21,599 bases of DNA from Atopobiaceae bacterium (GCA_015258485.1 JABZIF010000006.1:1-21599); one strand, 5' to 3'; shown: positions 7,159-14,565, counted from the stretch's first letter. Numbers and translations are program-made. The notes: generated by a model not told the origin, from the letters alone.

Positions 7159-7201
7159 ATCTATAAGTTCATATGTTATAGAACTTTATATAGATGTTTT
7201 T
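7159..7201 (+). terminator. Terminator of pcrA-mscS-mtnN
   Basis: ATCTATA (7159-7165) pairs with TATAGAT (7189-7195), and AGTTC (7166-7170) with GAACT (7181-7185); a three-base bulge lies on the 3' side. A T run follows at 7197-7201. The stem is AT-rich but long. Confidence 0.65.
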
Positions 7202-7233
7202 GGAGATGTTACGTAATAATGCAGAGAGAATTC

Positions 7234-7262
7234 TTAACATAACTTCTTTACTCTTCTATTAT
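7234..7262 (+). promoter_or_regulatory. Promoter of the phosphate-permease operon
   Basis: TTAACA (7234-7239) and TATTAT (7257-7262), each 5 of 6 to consensus, are separated by exactly 17 bp. Transcription would start near 7269, about 30 bases before the permease start. No PHO-box-like direct repeats are seen. Confidence 0.7.
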
Positions 7263-7299
7263 TATAGGTGCGTTGTAAAAGTGGCTTGAAAGGTACCGA

Positions 7300-8349
7300 A
7301 TGATAACTCTCGGACACTTTTTTGAAATGATGATTGCCAATCCGTTTTTAGCACTTGTCATTATTCTTATTTTTGGCTGCATCTTTGTTAATGGAGCAAC
7401 TGATGCTGCAAATGCCATTGCAGAAGCTGTTGGAACTAGATCAATTAAAGTAGATAGCGCAATTGCTATGAGTGTAGCTTGCAATTTTGTTGGCTTGGTA
7501 GTTATGTGCCTTATCTCAACAGCTGTTGCTGACACCATTGTAGGTATGGTGGATTTTGGTAGTAATGACCACGAGGCACTTGTTGCGCTTGCAGCCGGCT
7601 GTGTTGGTATTGTTACCTGGGCGGTTGGTGCTTGGGCATTGGGTATTCCTACTTCAGAATCTCATGCACTTATTGCAGGCCTTACAGGTGCAGCACTTGC
7701 AATCCATGGAGATTTTAATGCCGTTAACTGGGCAGAGTGGAGTAAGGTGTTAATTGGTTTGTTTTTCTCTACTACGCTTGGCTTTGTCGCAGGTTGGATT
7801 ATCGTTAAAGTAATTAATAAGATATGCGTGCATGCTGATCGTCAACGTGCAGATAAGATGTTTGGTCACCTGCAAGTTGTAGGTTCTGCATTTGTTGCAG
7901 CTATGCATGGAGCACAAGACGGCCAAAAGTTTATGTCTATCGCAATGTTAGCCATTGCACTTTCTGCGGGACACGGTACTTCCGGTGCTGATTCATTTCC
8001 ACTTTGGTTACAAATTTTATGTGCAGGTCTTATGGCTATTGGTACTGCAGTGGGAGGAAGAAGGATTATCAAAAAGGTTGGTATGGAAATGGTAAAGCTG
8101 GAACGTTATCAAGGCTTTGCTGCGTCCTTCTCGGCATCTGCGTCCTTACTTTTATCAACACTTACCGGTCTTCCCGTTTCTACCACCCACACCAAGATGA
8201 CCGCCATGATGGGAGCGGGTGCTGCTAAAAATACGCGCTCTGTTAATTGGGGTGTTGCAAAAGAAATGCTTGCCGCATGGATTTTTACCTTTCCGGGCTG
8301 CGGAGTTATTGGCTTCTTATTTGCAAAGCTATTTTTGATGATTTTTTAA
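7300..8349 (+). CDS. Low-affinity inorganic phosphate permease, PiT family
   Basis: The 349-residue polytopic membrane protein carries both PiT signatures. N-terminal NGATDAANAIAEAVGTRSI corresponds to the GANDxANA repeat, and the C-terminal repeat is GLPVSTTHTKMTAMMGAGAA. The middle holds AMHGAQDGQKFM, the usual HGAxDGQK motif. PiT transporters move phosphate, often as a metal-phosphate complex, driven by a proton or sodium gradient. At 349 aa it is a short bacterial form (E. coli PitA is about 500). The ATG at 7300 follows AAAGG by 9 bases. The DUF47 gene 50 bases downstream is the usual partner, so the pair is probably one operon. Confidence 0.93.
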   Translation: MITLGHFFEMMIANPFLALVIILIFGCIFVNGATDAANAIAEAVGTRSIKVDSAIAMSVACNFVGLVVMCLISTAVADTIVGMVDFGSNDHEALVALAAGCVGIVTWAVGAWALGIPTSESHALIAGLTGAALAIHGDFNAVNWAEWSKVLIGLFFSTTLGFVAGWIIVKVINKICVHADRQRADKMFGHLQVVGSAFVAAMHGAQDGQKFMSIAMLAIALSAGHGTSGADSFPLWLQILCAGLMAIGTAVGGRRIIKKVGMEMVKLERYQGFAASFSASASLLLSTLTGLPVSTTHTKMTAMMGAGAAKNTRSVNWGVAKEMLAAWIFTFPGCGVIGFLFAKLFLMIF

Positions 8350-8399
8350 CAAATTAACTTTGTCTAGCTAATTGAACGGTTCAACTTTTTGGAGGATTC

Positions 8400-9020
8400 A
8401 TGTTTGGTAAACCAAAAGAAGATATTTTTTATACTATGTTTCGAGAGTTTGGAAATAAGCTAGTAGAAGGTGCCGAAGAATATGCCGTTATCTTAGAGAG
8501 CTATCCAGATACCGCTGCTCGTATCCCACAAATGAAAGTTTATGAACGTGAATGTGACGAGAAGGTTCAGCATATTATGAAAGAGCTGTATGCTTCTTTT
8601 GTAACTCCTTTTGAGCGAGAAGATATTTCTGATTTGGCGTTACGGCTCGACGACATTATGGACAACATGAATACCGTAGCTGAACGGCTTGATCTTTTTC
8701 ATGTTGAAGATGCGCGCACTGAAGCAGCACAACTTGCTGAACTGACCCTTCGCGCTTGCAAGACTGTTCAAGAAATGCTTGATAAATTAGGTGATTATAA
8801 AAAGGACCAGTCGGTAATGGAGAAAGCAATTGCGGTTGGTCATGTTGAAGATGAGGGAGATCTTATTTATCACAATGCACTTTCTCGTCTTTTTCGTGAT
8901 GAAATGACTGGTCGTGATACCGTTGCATGGTTGCGTTTATTTGATCGTATGGAGATGGTTTTAGATTCTTGTGACGATGCTGCAGGTGTTGTTCGCTCTG
9001 TCATTATGAAGAATGCTTAG
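8400..9020 (+). CDS. DUF47/PhoU-like phosphate transport accessory protein
   Basis: The 206-residue helical protein matches the DUF47 (Pit accessory, PhoU-like) family in length and features. It has an N-terminal FYTMFREFGNKLVEGAEEYA and a central LALRLDDIMDNMNTVAERLDLF with an acidic patch. Near the C-terminus DRMEMVLDSCDDAAGVVRSV is the family's E/DxxxD metal-binding repeat. These proteins are cytoplasmic and are thought to regulate the neighbouring PiT permease. GGAGG seven bases before ATG 8400 supports the start. A strong terminator follows. Confidence 0.9.
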   Translation: MFGKPKEDIFYTMFREFGNKLVEGAEEYAVILESYPDTAARIPQMKVYERECDEKVQHIMKELYASFVTPFEREDISDLALRLDDIMDNMNTVAERLDLFHVEDARTEAAQLAELTLRACKTVQEMLDKLGDYKKDQSVMEKAIAVGHVEDEGDLIYHNALSRLFRDEMTGRDTVAWLRLFDRMEMVLDSCDDAAGVVRSVIMKNA

Positions 9021-9066
9021 AAACCTAAAATAGACTTTCTTCAGTTTTCTATTTCGTGTACGTTGC

Positions 9067-9094
9067 AACTGCCTTCTACGAGGAGGCAGTTTTT
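9067..9094 (+). terminator. Terminator after the DUF47 gene
   Basis: AACTGCCTTC (9067-9076) pairs with GGAGGCAGTT (9082-9091), a 10-bp stem with one T-G wobble and a 5-base loop, ending in a run of five T (9090-9094). Confidence 0.85.
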
Positions 9095-9101
9095 GTATGC
9101 T

Positions 9102-9135
9102 CTTTTTGTCCGATAACTGCGGTAAACTGTATATG
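9102..9135 (+). promoter_or_regulatory. Promoter region of the amaP-asp23 operon, with motif shared with pcrA
   Basis: CTTTTTGTCCG followed by GGTAAACT (to 9128) closely repeats the pcrA upstream motif. TAAACT (9123-9128) or TATATG (9130-9135, 18 bp from TTGTCC at 9106-9111) could be the -10. The gene starts 20-27 bases later with GGAGG ahead of it. Confidence 0.45.
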
Positions 9136-9154
9136 AAAAGTCGATGGAGGCATT

Positions 9155-9826
9155 ATGAACAGGTTTAAACGTTTTTGTTACATCATATATGTTTTAGCCA
9201 GTACGTTTGTACTCCTGGCACTTGGTCTAACCTGCTATGGTCCATGGACACAGCAAGCATTACAACTACTGTACTTAAAACCCTATCTTATTGCTTTTAA
9301 TTGCAGTTTGATAATTTCCGTATTTGGCCTTTTTGTAGTGCTTTCTAGGGCACTATTTACCAGAAAAGTAACAAGGCTTACGGTTGAAACTGTTGATGGG
9401 GGAACAATCTCTGTTACAAAAGAGGCTATTGCTTCTCAGGCTGCACACATCGTTGAAGAAGATGGTACTTGTATTGCACATCGCGTTAACGTGCAAATTT
9501 CTAAAGCAAATACAGTAGCTGTTCAAGTTGACGTATTACCAAAAGAGACGGTTGATGTAACACGTAAAGGTCCTGAATTGCATGGTGCTTTGGAGAAAGG
9601 TCTTGCAACTGTTTGCGGATCTTGTGTTTCCGGCATTAATTTGTCCTTTGTTAAACCACAGTCTTTCTCGTCAAAAGAAAATGAAGTAAAGACAACGATT
9701 GATGAGCAAGAAGACACTCAGACAGTTTCTTCTTCTGAACAGAATAATGTACAGGTTTCGGAAACATATACATTGCCAAAAAATACAAACGATATTCGTC
9801 TGAGCATACCCGAGTCTGAAGAGTAA
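9155..9826 (+). CDS. AmaP-like alkaline-shock membrane anchor protein
   Basis: The 223-residue protein has two membrane helices (about 8-30 and 43-68). A divergent Asp23-like domain follows (about 72-165: RLTVETVDGGTISVTKEAI, then QVDVLPKETVDV). This layout is that of AmaP, the membrane anchor that holds Asp23 at the membrane in Staphylococcus. The last 55 residues form an acidic, Ser/Gln/Glu-rich tail absent from short AmaP proteins. The two genes directly after it, DUF2273 and Asp23, are the usual partners of AmaP, which strongly supports the call even where sequence similarity is weak. The ATG at 9155 has GGAGG 6 bases upstream. It is likely first in a three-gene envelope-stress operon. 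Confidence 0.8.
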   Translation: MNRFKRFCYIIYVLASTFVLLALGLTCYGPWTQQALQLLYLKPYLIAFNCSLIISVFGLFVVLSRALFTRKVTRLTVETVDGGTISVTKEAIASQAAHIVEEDGTCIAHRVNVQISKANTVAVQVDVLPKETVDVTRKGPELHGALEKGLATVCGSCVSGINLSFVKPQSFSSKENEVKTTIDEQEDTQTVSSSEQNNVQVSETYTLPKNTNDIRLSIPESEE

Positions 9827-9834
9827 GAGGTAAC

Positions 9835-10077
9835 ATGGACAACGAATTTATGAAACAAACTCTTCAGTGGATAAAAAAGAGTACTCAATCACATAAAGGT
9901 GCTGTTATTGGCGGTTGTGTGGGTCTACTTTTTGCCATTTTATTTTTTACCATCGGCCTCTTTAAAATGCTTGTTGTAGCATTATTTGTCCTTATTGGAG
10001 TTGCCATTGGTCAGATTTATGATGGCAAGGCTACTATTTTGTCAAAAATAAGAACGCTATTTTCCGATAAAAATTAG
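9835..10077 (+). CDS. DUF2273 small membrane protein of the asp23 locus
   Basis: The 80-residue protein has a basic N-terminus. Two adjacent hydrophobic segments follow, roughly 23-41 and 42-60 (GAVIGGCVGLLFAILFF, then a Leu/Val-rich helix). A short basic tail ends it. This fits DUF2273, a small membrane protein regularly encoded between amaP and asp23. It probably helps form or anchor the Asp23 complex at the membrane; its exact role is not established. AGAGGT precedes the ATG, and only eight bases separate it from amaP. Confidence 0.82.
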   Translation: MDNEFMKQTLQWIKKSTQSHKGAVIGGCVGLLFAILFFTIGLFKMLVVALFVLIGVAIGQIYDGKATILSKIRTLFSDKN

Positions 10078-10090
10078 TTAGGAGAGAACA

Positions 10091-10579
10091 ATGTCAGAAG
10101 AACTCATCAATGAAGTTAACGACAATACAGAAGAGATTGTTCCTGTTGAGCAAGAAACCGATGTTCCCTCCGATGCAAATCTTGAGGATGAGGATTCATT
10201 AACATTTTCTGGTGGTGTTGTAGAGAAGATAGTTTCTTTGGCATTACACGATGTACCAAATGTAGTAGGTGCACGTGGAAATTGGCTTAATAGAGTTCAG
10301 GATGTTCTTGGTGCATCTGATACTGCAAAGGGTGTCAGCGTTGAAGTATTGTCGGACAGTTCATTAAATGTGAGTATTTCAGTTCTCATTAAATATGGTT
10401 CTTATGCGCCACAGATTTTTGATGATGTTAAGCATACCGTTATCGAGAAAATTACTGGTATGACAGGCCTTGAGGTTTCTGGAATTAACTTGCGTATCGA
10501 AGATGTTTTAACAGAAGAAGAATATGAGCGCCTGAAACGTCGGCCTGATGAGCCTGAGCAGCCGGAAAAAGAAGAATAA
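10091..10579 (+). CDS. Asp23/Gls24 family envelope stress protein
   Basis: The 162-residue soluble protein has an acidic, disordered N-terminus (1-35). The Asp23 domain follows: GGVVEKIVSLALHDVPNVVG, then VSVEVLSDSSLNVSISVLIKYG, YAPQIFDDVKHTVIEKITGM and GLEVSGINLRIEDV. The tail is charged. Asp23 is abundant in stressed Gram-positive cells and lies under the membrane through AmaP; its loss triggers a cell-wall stress response in Staphylococcus. AGGAGAG precedes ATG 10091. It is the last gene of the operon; a candidate terminator follows. Confidence 0.93.
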   Translation: MSEELINEVNDNTEEIVPVEQETDVPSDANLEDEDSLTFSGGVVEKIVSLALHDVPNVVGARGNWLNRVQDVLGASDTAKGVSVEVLSDSSLNVSISVLIKYGSYAPQIFDDVKHTVIEKITGMTGLEVSGINLRIEDVLTEEEYERLKRRPDEPEQPEKEE

Positions 10580-10580
10580 G

Positions 10581-10640
10581 ATATACGTTTATATTTTCTT
10601 GTAAGTGAGAAGTATCTTTTTTGTTTGATATATACGTTTA
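10581..10640 (+). repeat. ATATACGTTTA direct repeat, two copies
   Basis: The identical 11-mer occurs at 10581-10591 and 10630-10640, 49 bp apart, on either side of the candidate terminator. It may be chance in AT-rich sequence or paired binding sites. Confidence 0.35.
10591..10622 (+). terminator. Candidate terminator after asp23
   Basis: ATATTTT (10591-10597) can pair with GAAGTAT (10609-10615), using two G-T wobbles, and six T follow at 10617-10622. The stem is weak, but its place just after the stop and the T run fit a terminator. Confidence 0.45.
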
Positions 10641-10657
10641 CCGATTATGTAAGCCGT

Positions 10658-10688
10658 TTGACCAATATGTCGTGAATGTATTCATTCA
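10658..10688 (+). promoter_or_regulatory. Candidate promoter and palindromic operator of the APH-like gene
   Basis: TTGACC (10658-10663) is a good -35. At the expected -10 position lies a perfect 6-bp inverted repeat, TGAATG-TATT-CATTCA (10673-10688). TATTCA (10679-10684), with 15-bp spacing, is the nearest -10. A palindrome over the -10 suggests repression by a dimeric regulator. Transcription would start about 70 bases before the gene. Confidence 0.4.
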
Positions 10689-10764
10689 AAACTATTACAA
10701 CTATTGTATGGCAATGGGTGATGCATAGAGAGCGTGTATGCGGAAGTCTTTTTAGGAGGATGCT

Positions 10765-11529
10765 ATGAAGCTCAATGCTGATAAGAAGGTTCTGGTGGAA
10801 CGGAGCAACAAAGTTGTCTACGATAATGGCGACACGGTTGTAAAAGTTTTTAGTGGCAACAAACCTTCTGCTGACATTTTGAATGAAGTCTTAAATCTTA
10901 GTCGTGCCGAGCAAGCGGGTATCTGTGTACCTTCTTTGGAGGAAATTAGTAAAGTTAATGATTGCTGGGCTTTTTCAACTAAAAAAGTTGAAGGCAAAAC
11001 AATAAGACAGCTTATCCAAGAGCATCCAGAGAAAGAGGACGAGTATTTAGATAAGTTCGTCGATATTGAACTTGACGTCCATGCGCATAAAGCTCCACTT
11101 TTGACTCATCAAAAGGATAAATTTACCAGGATGATTAATAGCATTCCTGACGTTTTAAATGAAACAACAAGATATGAGTTATTGCTCAAGTTAGATGGTA
11201 TGAAACCACACACTAAGGTCTGTCATGGGGATTTTGTTCCTTCAAACATTATCCTTACCAAAGATGGAACGGCAGTTATTTTAGACTGGGCACATGCTAC
11301 TCAAGGCAATGGTGCTGCAGATTGTGCAATAACTTATTTGCATCTTTTACTTCATGGTGATGATGCACTTGCCGAGAAATACATCAATTTGTATTGCACT
11401 AAGCAGGGATGCACTCGTCAGTACGTACATGATTGGTTGGGTATTGTTTCAGCAGCAGAATTGGCTCGCGGCCGCGTAAAAGATACAGAGTTTTTGCTTA
11501 AGTGGGTTAATGTTTTTGATGCAATGTAG
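10765..11529 (+). CDS. APH-fold (aminoglycoside phosphotransferase/choline kinase-like) kinase
   Basis: The 254-residue protein has the APH fold signatures. The catalytic loop is HGDFVPSN, with D156 as base and N161 as metal ligand, and the metal-binding D174 sits in ILDWAHA. The N-terminal lobe has DTVVKVF with the ATP-binding lysine and a Glu-rich helix after it. It is probably a cytoplasmic small-molecule kinase of the group near TIGR02172. Its substrate cannot be read from sequence; sugars, choline-like alcohols, amines or an antibiotic are all possible. Resistance is not implied, since these genes are common chromosomal ones. AGGAGG six bases before ATG 10765 gives a firm start. It is transcribed alone, between a likely own promoter and a strong terminator. 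Confidence 0.85.
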   Translation: MKLNADKKVLVERSNKVVYDNGDTVVKVFSGNKPSADILNEVLNLSRAEQAGICVPSLEEISKVNDCWAFSTKKVEGKTIRQLIQEHPEKEDEYLDKFVDIELDVHAHKAPLLTHQKDKFTRMINSIPDVLNETTRYELLLKLDGMKPHTKVCHGDFVPSNIILTKDGTAVILDWAHATQGNGAADCAITYLHLLLHGDDALAEKYINLYCTKQGCTRQYVHDWLGIVSAAELARGRVKDTEFLLKWVNVFDAM

Positions 11530-11555
11530 TGTTTTGATAAGTTCAAGTATGCAAT

Positions 11556-11588
11556 AAAAAGAAGAGTCTCTTATGAGGCTCTTCTTTT
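11556..11588. terminator. Strong bidirectional-type terminator after the APH-like gene
   Basis: AAAAGAAGAGTCTC (11557-11570) pairs with GAGGCTCTTCTTTT (11575-11588), a 14-bp stem with one T-G wobble and a four-base loop. The A run before and T run after make it work in either direction. Confidence 0.88.
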
Positions 11589-11693
11589 GCTGAGGGTAAA
11601 GTTATTTTGTATTACCTATCTTAATCTAAACATAACTAGTTAAAATTTTTTATTATTAAAATCGTATATCACGTCAAGTGGTGTACACTTTTT

Positions 11694-11804
11694 TTGGGGA
11701 GCTAGCGCAAACTGGCTGAGATAAGACCTATCTGCGGTCTTGACTCTGAGTTTAAATTGTTTGTTTGAACTCGATACCTGATCTGGATAATGCCAGCGTA
11801 GGGA
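11694..11804 (+). promoter_or_regulatory. TPP riboswitch aptamer (THI element)
   Basis: The conserved THI-box strings are present: GGGG-AGC at the 5' side, CTGAGA (11716-11721) and AGACC. The hallmark CTGATCTGGATAATGCCAGC (11779-11798) then leads into GTAGGGA. P2 pairs AGCTAG (11700-11705) with CTGGCT (11712-11717), and a variable stem GAGTTTAAA/TTTGAACTC lies between the two conserved halves. It senses thiamine pyrophosphate and turns down the downstream transporter genes. No clear promoter stands out upstream; TTGTAT (11607-11612) and CATAAC (11631-11636) form a weak pair. Confidence 0.95.
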
Positions 11805-11809
11805 TAATG

Positions 11810-11836
11810 CCTTCCTTACGCATGTAATGAGGAGGG
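11810..11836 (+). promoter_or_regulatory. SD-sequestering hairpin, expression platform of the TPP riboswitch
   Basis: TTAC (11816-11819) pairs with GTAA (11824-11827), and the preceding CCTTCC (11810-11815) pairs with GGAGG (11831-11835) around small bulges. The hairpin therefore buries the Shine-Dalgarno three to four bases before ATG 11840. No intrinsic terminator is seen, so control is probably at translation initiation. Confidence 0.6.
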
Positions 11837-11839
11837 CTG

Positions 11840-12601
11840 ATGAGGCGTACCATATATTCTTTTCTTCCAATAGTAGCCTTACTATGTCTTCTTGGGATAT
11901 GGCAGTTTGTTATTGTCGTTGGTTTTGTCCCTAATTATCTTGTTCCTACTCCCATACAGGTTATATATGCGCTATCAAGCGATTTTCCACTCTTAATATC
12001 TCATACGGGATATACGCTTATTGAATCAATCGTTGGCCTATTTATAGGTGTATGTGTTGGGTGTGCGCTTGCACTATTAATGGATTTTTTTGAAGTGCTG
12101 GATAAGGCACTTTCTCCGCTTATTACTGTTTCACAAACTATTCCTATTGTGACGATAGCACCTCTACTTGTAATATGGCTTGGCTACGGCCTCTTGCCAA
12201 AAATTGTACTGGTGGCGCTATCTACGTTTTTTCCGATAACTGTTGCCTTAAATTCAGCGTTTAAATCAATAGATCCTGACATGATTGATTTGATGATTAC
12301 TATGGGAGCCACTCGATTACAAATTTTTTGGCATGTAAAACTTGCAACAGCAGCTCCACAGTTTTTCTCGGGATTAAAAATGAGCGTAACCTATGCCGTT
12401 ATTGGTGCAGTTATTGCAGAGTGGCTTGGCGGTGATGTGGGACTTGGTGTTTATATGACACGCGTAAGAAAGGCATTTGCGTATGATCGTATGTTCGCTG
12501 CTGTTGTAGTTGTTTCCGCAGTATCTCTTATGCTTATGAAAGTAGTGGATGTAATTCAGCGTTCTGCGCTTCCATGGAATAGGAATCAGAAAGTAAATTA
12601 G
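11840..12601 (+). CDS. ABC transporter permease, ThiX-type (thiamine pyrimidine precursor uptake)
   Basis: The 253-residue membrane protein has about six hydrophobic segments. It fits the BPD_transp_1 type used in taurine/nitrate/HMP transporters, with the cytoplasmic EAA-like loop around MGATRLQIFWHVKLATAAPQ that contacts the ATPase. Placement behind a TPP riboswitch and ahead of an NMT1/THI5-like binding protein and an ATPase identifies the set as ThiXYZ-like. Known members import hydroxymethylpyrimidine or its formylamino precursor. GGAGGG just before ATG 11840 is the element covered by the riboswitch hairpin. The order here is permease, binding protein, ATPase. Without the riboswitch one could only say nitrate/taurine-type permease. 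Confidence 0.88.
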   Translation: MRRTIYSFLPIVALLCLLGIWQFVIVVGFVPNYLVPTPIQVIYALSSDFPLLISHTGYTLIESIVGLFIGVCVGCALALLMDFFEVLDKALSPLITVSQTIPIVTIAPLLVIWLGYGLLPKIVLVALSTFFPITVALNSAFKSIDPDMIDLMITMGATRLQIFWHVKLATAAPQFFSGLKMSVTYAVIGAVIAEWLGGDVGLGVYMTRVRKAFAYDRMFAAVVVVSAVSLMLMKVVDVIQRSALPWNRNQKVN

Positions 12602-12624
12602 TTTGATGCGAAATTACGTAAAGG

Positions 12625-13689
12625 ATGATGAAAAACATGCTACATAATTTTGACATAGCAAATTATATGAATTTATCGAGAAAAAGCTTTTTAGCCGCAC
12701 TAGGCCTCTCGACGGTTGGATTGGCTGCTGGTTGTTCTCCTCAGCAGCCTAAGATACCCACAAATAATACGGGCAGTTCAAGCGAAGGAAAAGAAATTAC
12801 TTTTGCTTTGGACTATACGCCAAATACTAATCATACGGGCATATACGTTGCACAAGAAAAAGGTTATTTTGATGAGGTAGGACTTAAGGTTACTATTCAA
12901 CAGCCGCCTGCTGATGGTGCTGATGCGCTTATAGGATCCGGTGGCGCTCAGATGGGAGTGACTTATCAAGACTACATTGCTAATAATTTGGCATCTGAAA
13001 ATCCACTTCCATATACGGCTGTAGCTGCAATTATTCAGCATAATCTTTCTGGCATTATGAGCCGTGAAGAAGATCATATTGATCGACCTCGTAATTTAAA
13101 CGGTAAGACGTATGCTACGTGGAACCTACCTGTTGAACAGGCAACCATTAAATCGGTAATGGAAACTGATGGCGGAGATCCTTCGGCGCTCAAGATGGTT
13201 CCTTATGAGGTGGATGATGAGGTAGCGGGTCTTAAAGCAAATATGTTTGATGCTGTTTGGGTGTTTGAACAGTGGGCAGTGCAAAATGCGAAGATTCAAA
13301 ACTACTCAGTTAATTATTTCTCGTTTGCGCAGATTGATTCAAATTTTGATTTCTATACGCCAGTTATTGCAGCGAACGATTCGTTTGCCAAAGAACATCC
13401 TGACGTTGTAAAAGCATTTTTGGCAGCAGTGAAGAAGGGTTATGAATACTGCGTTCAGTCACCTGATGAGGCGGCAGATATTTTGCTTAAGGCTGTACCA
13501 GAACTTAATCGTGATTTAGTTCACCAGTCACAGAAGTTTTTATCGGCAAAATACATTGATGATGCCGAGAAGTGGGGCACTATTGACCCCGCTCGTTGGC
13601 AGCGTTTTTATGATTGGCTTAATACTAATCAGTTACTTGAGAAAAAGATTGATTCTACGGCAGGTTTTACCAGTGACTTCCTTGCATAA
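12625..13689 (+). CDS. ThiY-type NMT1/THI5-like substrate-binding lipoprotein
   Basis: The 354-residue protein has a lipobox LAAGC (33-37), so C37 is the predicted lipidation site that anchors it outside the membrane. The signal region contains LSRKSFL, a single-substitution version of the Tat twin-arginine motif; export by Sec or Tat is open. Mature sequence begins with a linker. The NMT1/THI5-like domain follows: ITFALDYTPNTNHTGIYVAQ, GYFDEVGLKV, then GAQMGVTYQDY. This family binds thiamine pyrimidine precursors. Three starts are possible (12625, 12628, 12637), and AAGG at 12621-12624 fits 12628 or 12637 better. The CCCFC motif of the yeast suicide enzyme Thi5 is absent, in keeping with transport. 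Its last 17 bases overlap the ATPase gene. Confidence 0.88.
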   Translation: MMKNMLHNFDIANYMNLSRKSFLAALGLSTVGLAAGCSPQQPKIPTNNTGSSSEGKEITFALDYTPNTNHTGIYVAQEKGYFDEVGLKVTIQQPPADGADALIGSGGAQMGVTYQDYIANNLASENPLPYTAVAAIIQHNLSGIMSREEDHIDRPRNLNGKTYATWNLPVEQATIKSVMETDGGDPSALKMVPYEVDDEVAGLKANMFDAVWVFEQWAVQNAKIQNYSVNYFSFAQIDSNFDFYTPVIAANDSFAKEHPDVVKAFLAAVKKGYEYCVQSPDEAADILLKAVPELNRDLVHQSQKFLSAKYIDDAEKWGTIDPARWQRFYDWLNTNQLLEKKIDSTAGFTSDFLA

Positions 13690-14515
13690 AGAAACAGCAA
13701 TAATACAGAGAACTTCTACTTTGAAGAGACCTGCTCGTCCCGCACTTGAAGCATGTAATCTTACCCTCATGTGGGGTAACGGACAAGTAGTCGCAGAGAA
13801 TATTTCAATTAAACTTCAGCCTGGAACTATTACTTGTTTGGTTGGCCGTTCGGGTTGCGGTAAAACTACGCTTCTACATGCGTTGGCTGGATTACTGAAG
13901 CCGAAAAAAGGAAACGTTTTGCTTCATGGAGCGGATGTTACTGGCCAACCAGGTTATGTGGGATATATGCTTCAGAAAGATTTACTTATCCCTAGTAAAC
14001 GTATTATTGATAACGTAGCTCTGCCATTGCAGCTCAAAGGCGTTTCTCGTACACAAGCGAGACATGAAGCGCTTGCGATGCTCAAACGAGGTGGACTTGA
14101 AGAGACTGCTCAGTGTTGGCCTCACGAGTTGTCCGGTGGTATGAGGCAACGCGTGGCGTTTTTGCGTACTGCACTTACTGGATCAGATATTATGTTGCTA
14201 GACGAGCCCTTTTCGGCACTTGATGCACTTACACGGCGAGAAATGCGTATGTGGTTGATGTCTTCTGTACAGGAATTTGGCATTTCAGCATTGGTTATTA
14301 CGCATGATGTGGATGAAGCAGTAGCTATGGCTTCTTGTATTTATGTAATGGTTGGCAATCCAGCTCAGGGTGCGAAGACTAAAATTGTTGGAGCTGTCGA
14401 GCCAGAAGTTCGATTGGGAACTAGTACTCAGGGAACTGCGCGTGAAATAGAAGACTTTGATTTGAGTGAAGATTTTTTGCGAGCTAAGAAAAAAGTGCTT
14501 TCACTTTTGGGCTAG
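13673..14515 (+). CDS. ABC transporter ATPase, ThiZ-type
   Basis: The approximately 280-residue ATPase has all nucleotide-binding motifs in order: Walker A GRSGCGKTT, Q-loop LQKD, signature LSGGMRQRVA, Walker B IMLLDEPFSALD and the H-loop in VITHDVDEA. It energises the permease and lipoprotein encoded just before it. I chose GTG 13673, with AGG about 8 bases upstream. The open frame runs back to 13556, but those extra residues lie inside the binding-protein gene and look unlike protein. TTG 13682 is another option. The overlap with the previous gene indicates translational coupling. A short C-terminal extension after the H-loop is not conserved. Confidence 0.9.
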   Translation: MTSLHKETAIIQRTSTLKRPARPALEACNLTLMWGNGQVVAENISIKLQPGTITCLVGRSGCGKTTLLHALAGLLKPKKGNVLLHGADVTGQPGYVGYMLQKDLLIPSKRIIDNVALPLQLKGVSRTQARHEALAMLKRGGLEETAQCWPHELSGGMRQRVAFLRTALTGSDIMLLDEPFSALDALTRREMRMWLMSSVQEFGISALVITHDVDEAVAMASCIYVMVGNPAQGAKTKIVGAVEPEVRLGTSTQGTAREIEDFDLSEDFLRAKKKVLSLLG

Positions 14516-14520
14516 GCTGC

Positions 14521-14562
14521 AAATGCCGTTTAGAAGATAATTTAGACCGTTAACGGATTTAT
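14521..14562 (+). terminator. Candidate terminator after the thi transporter
   Basis: AAATGCCGTT (14521-14530) pairs with AACGGATTT (14552-14560) with one bulged G; an AT-rich tail follows. A perfect 10-bp palindrome CCGTTAACGG (14547-14556) lies in the same place and may be a binding site instead. Confidence 0.35.
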
Positions 14563-14565
14563 TTA

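Noticed and set aside
11676..11695. AAGTG/CACTT hairpin followed by a T run, as a terminator before the TPP aptamer
   Set aside because: The stem has only five base pairs, and a strong terminator already lies at 11556-11588.
12778..13077. Minus-strand 99-codon frame
   Set aside because: It is antisense to the conserved binding-protein domain and has no protein-like features.
13556..13672. N-terminal extension of the ATPase gene
   Set aside because: It lies entirely within the binding-protein gene, and its residues resemble no ATPase N-terminus.
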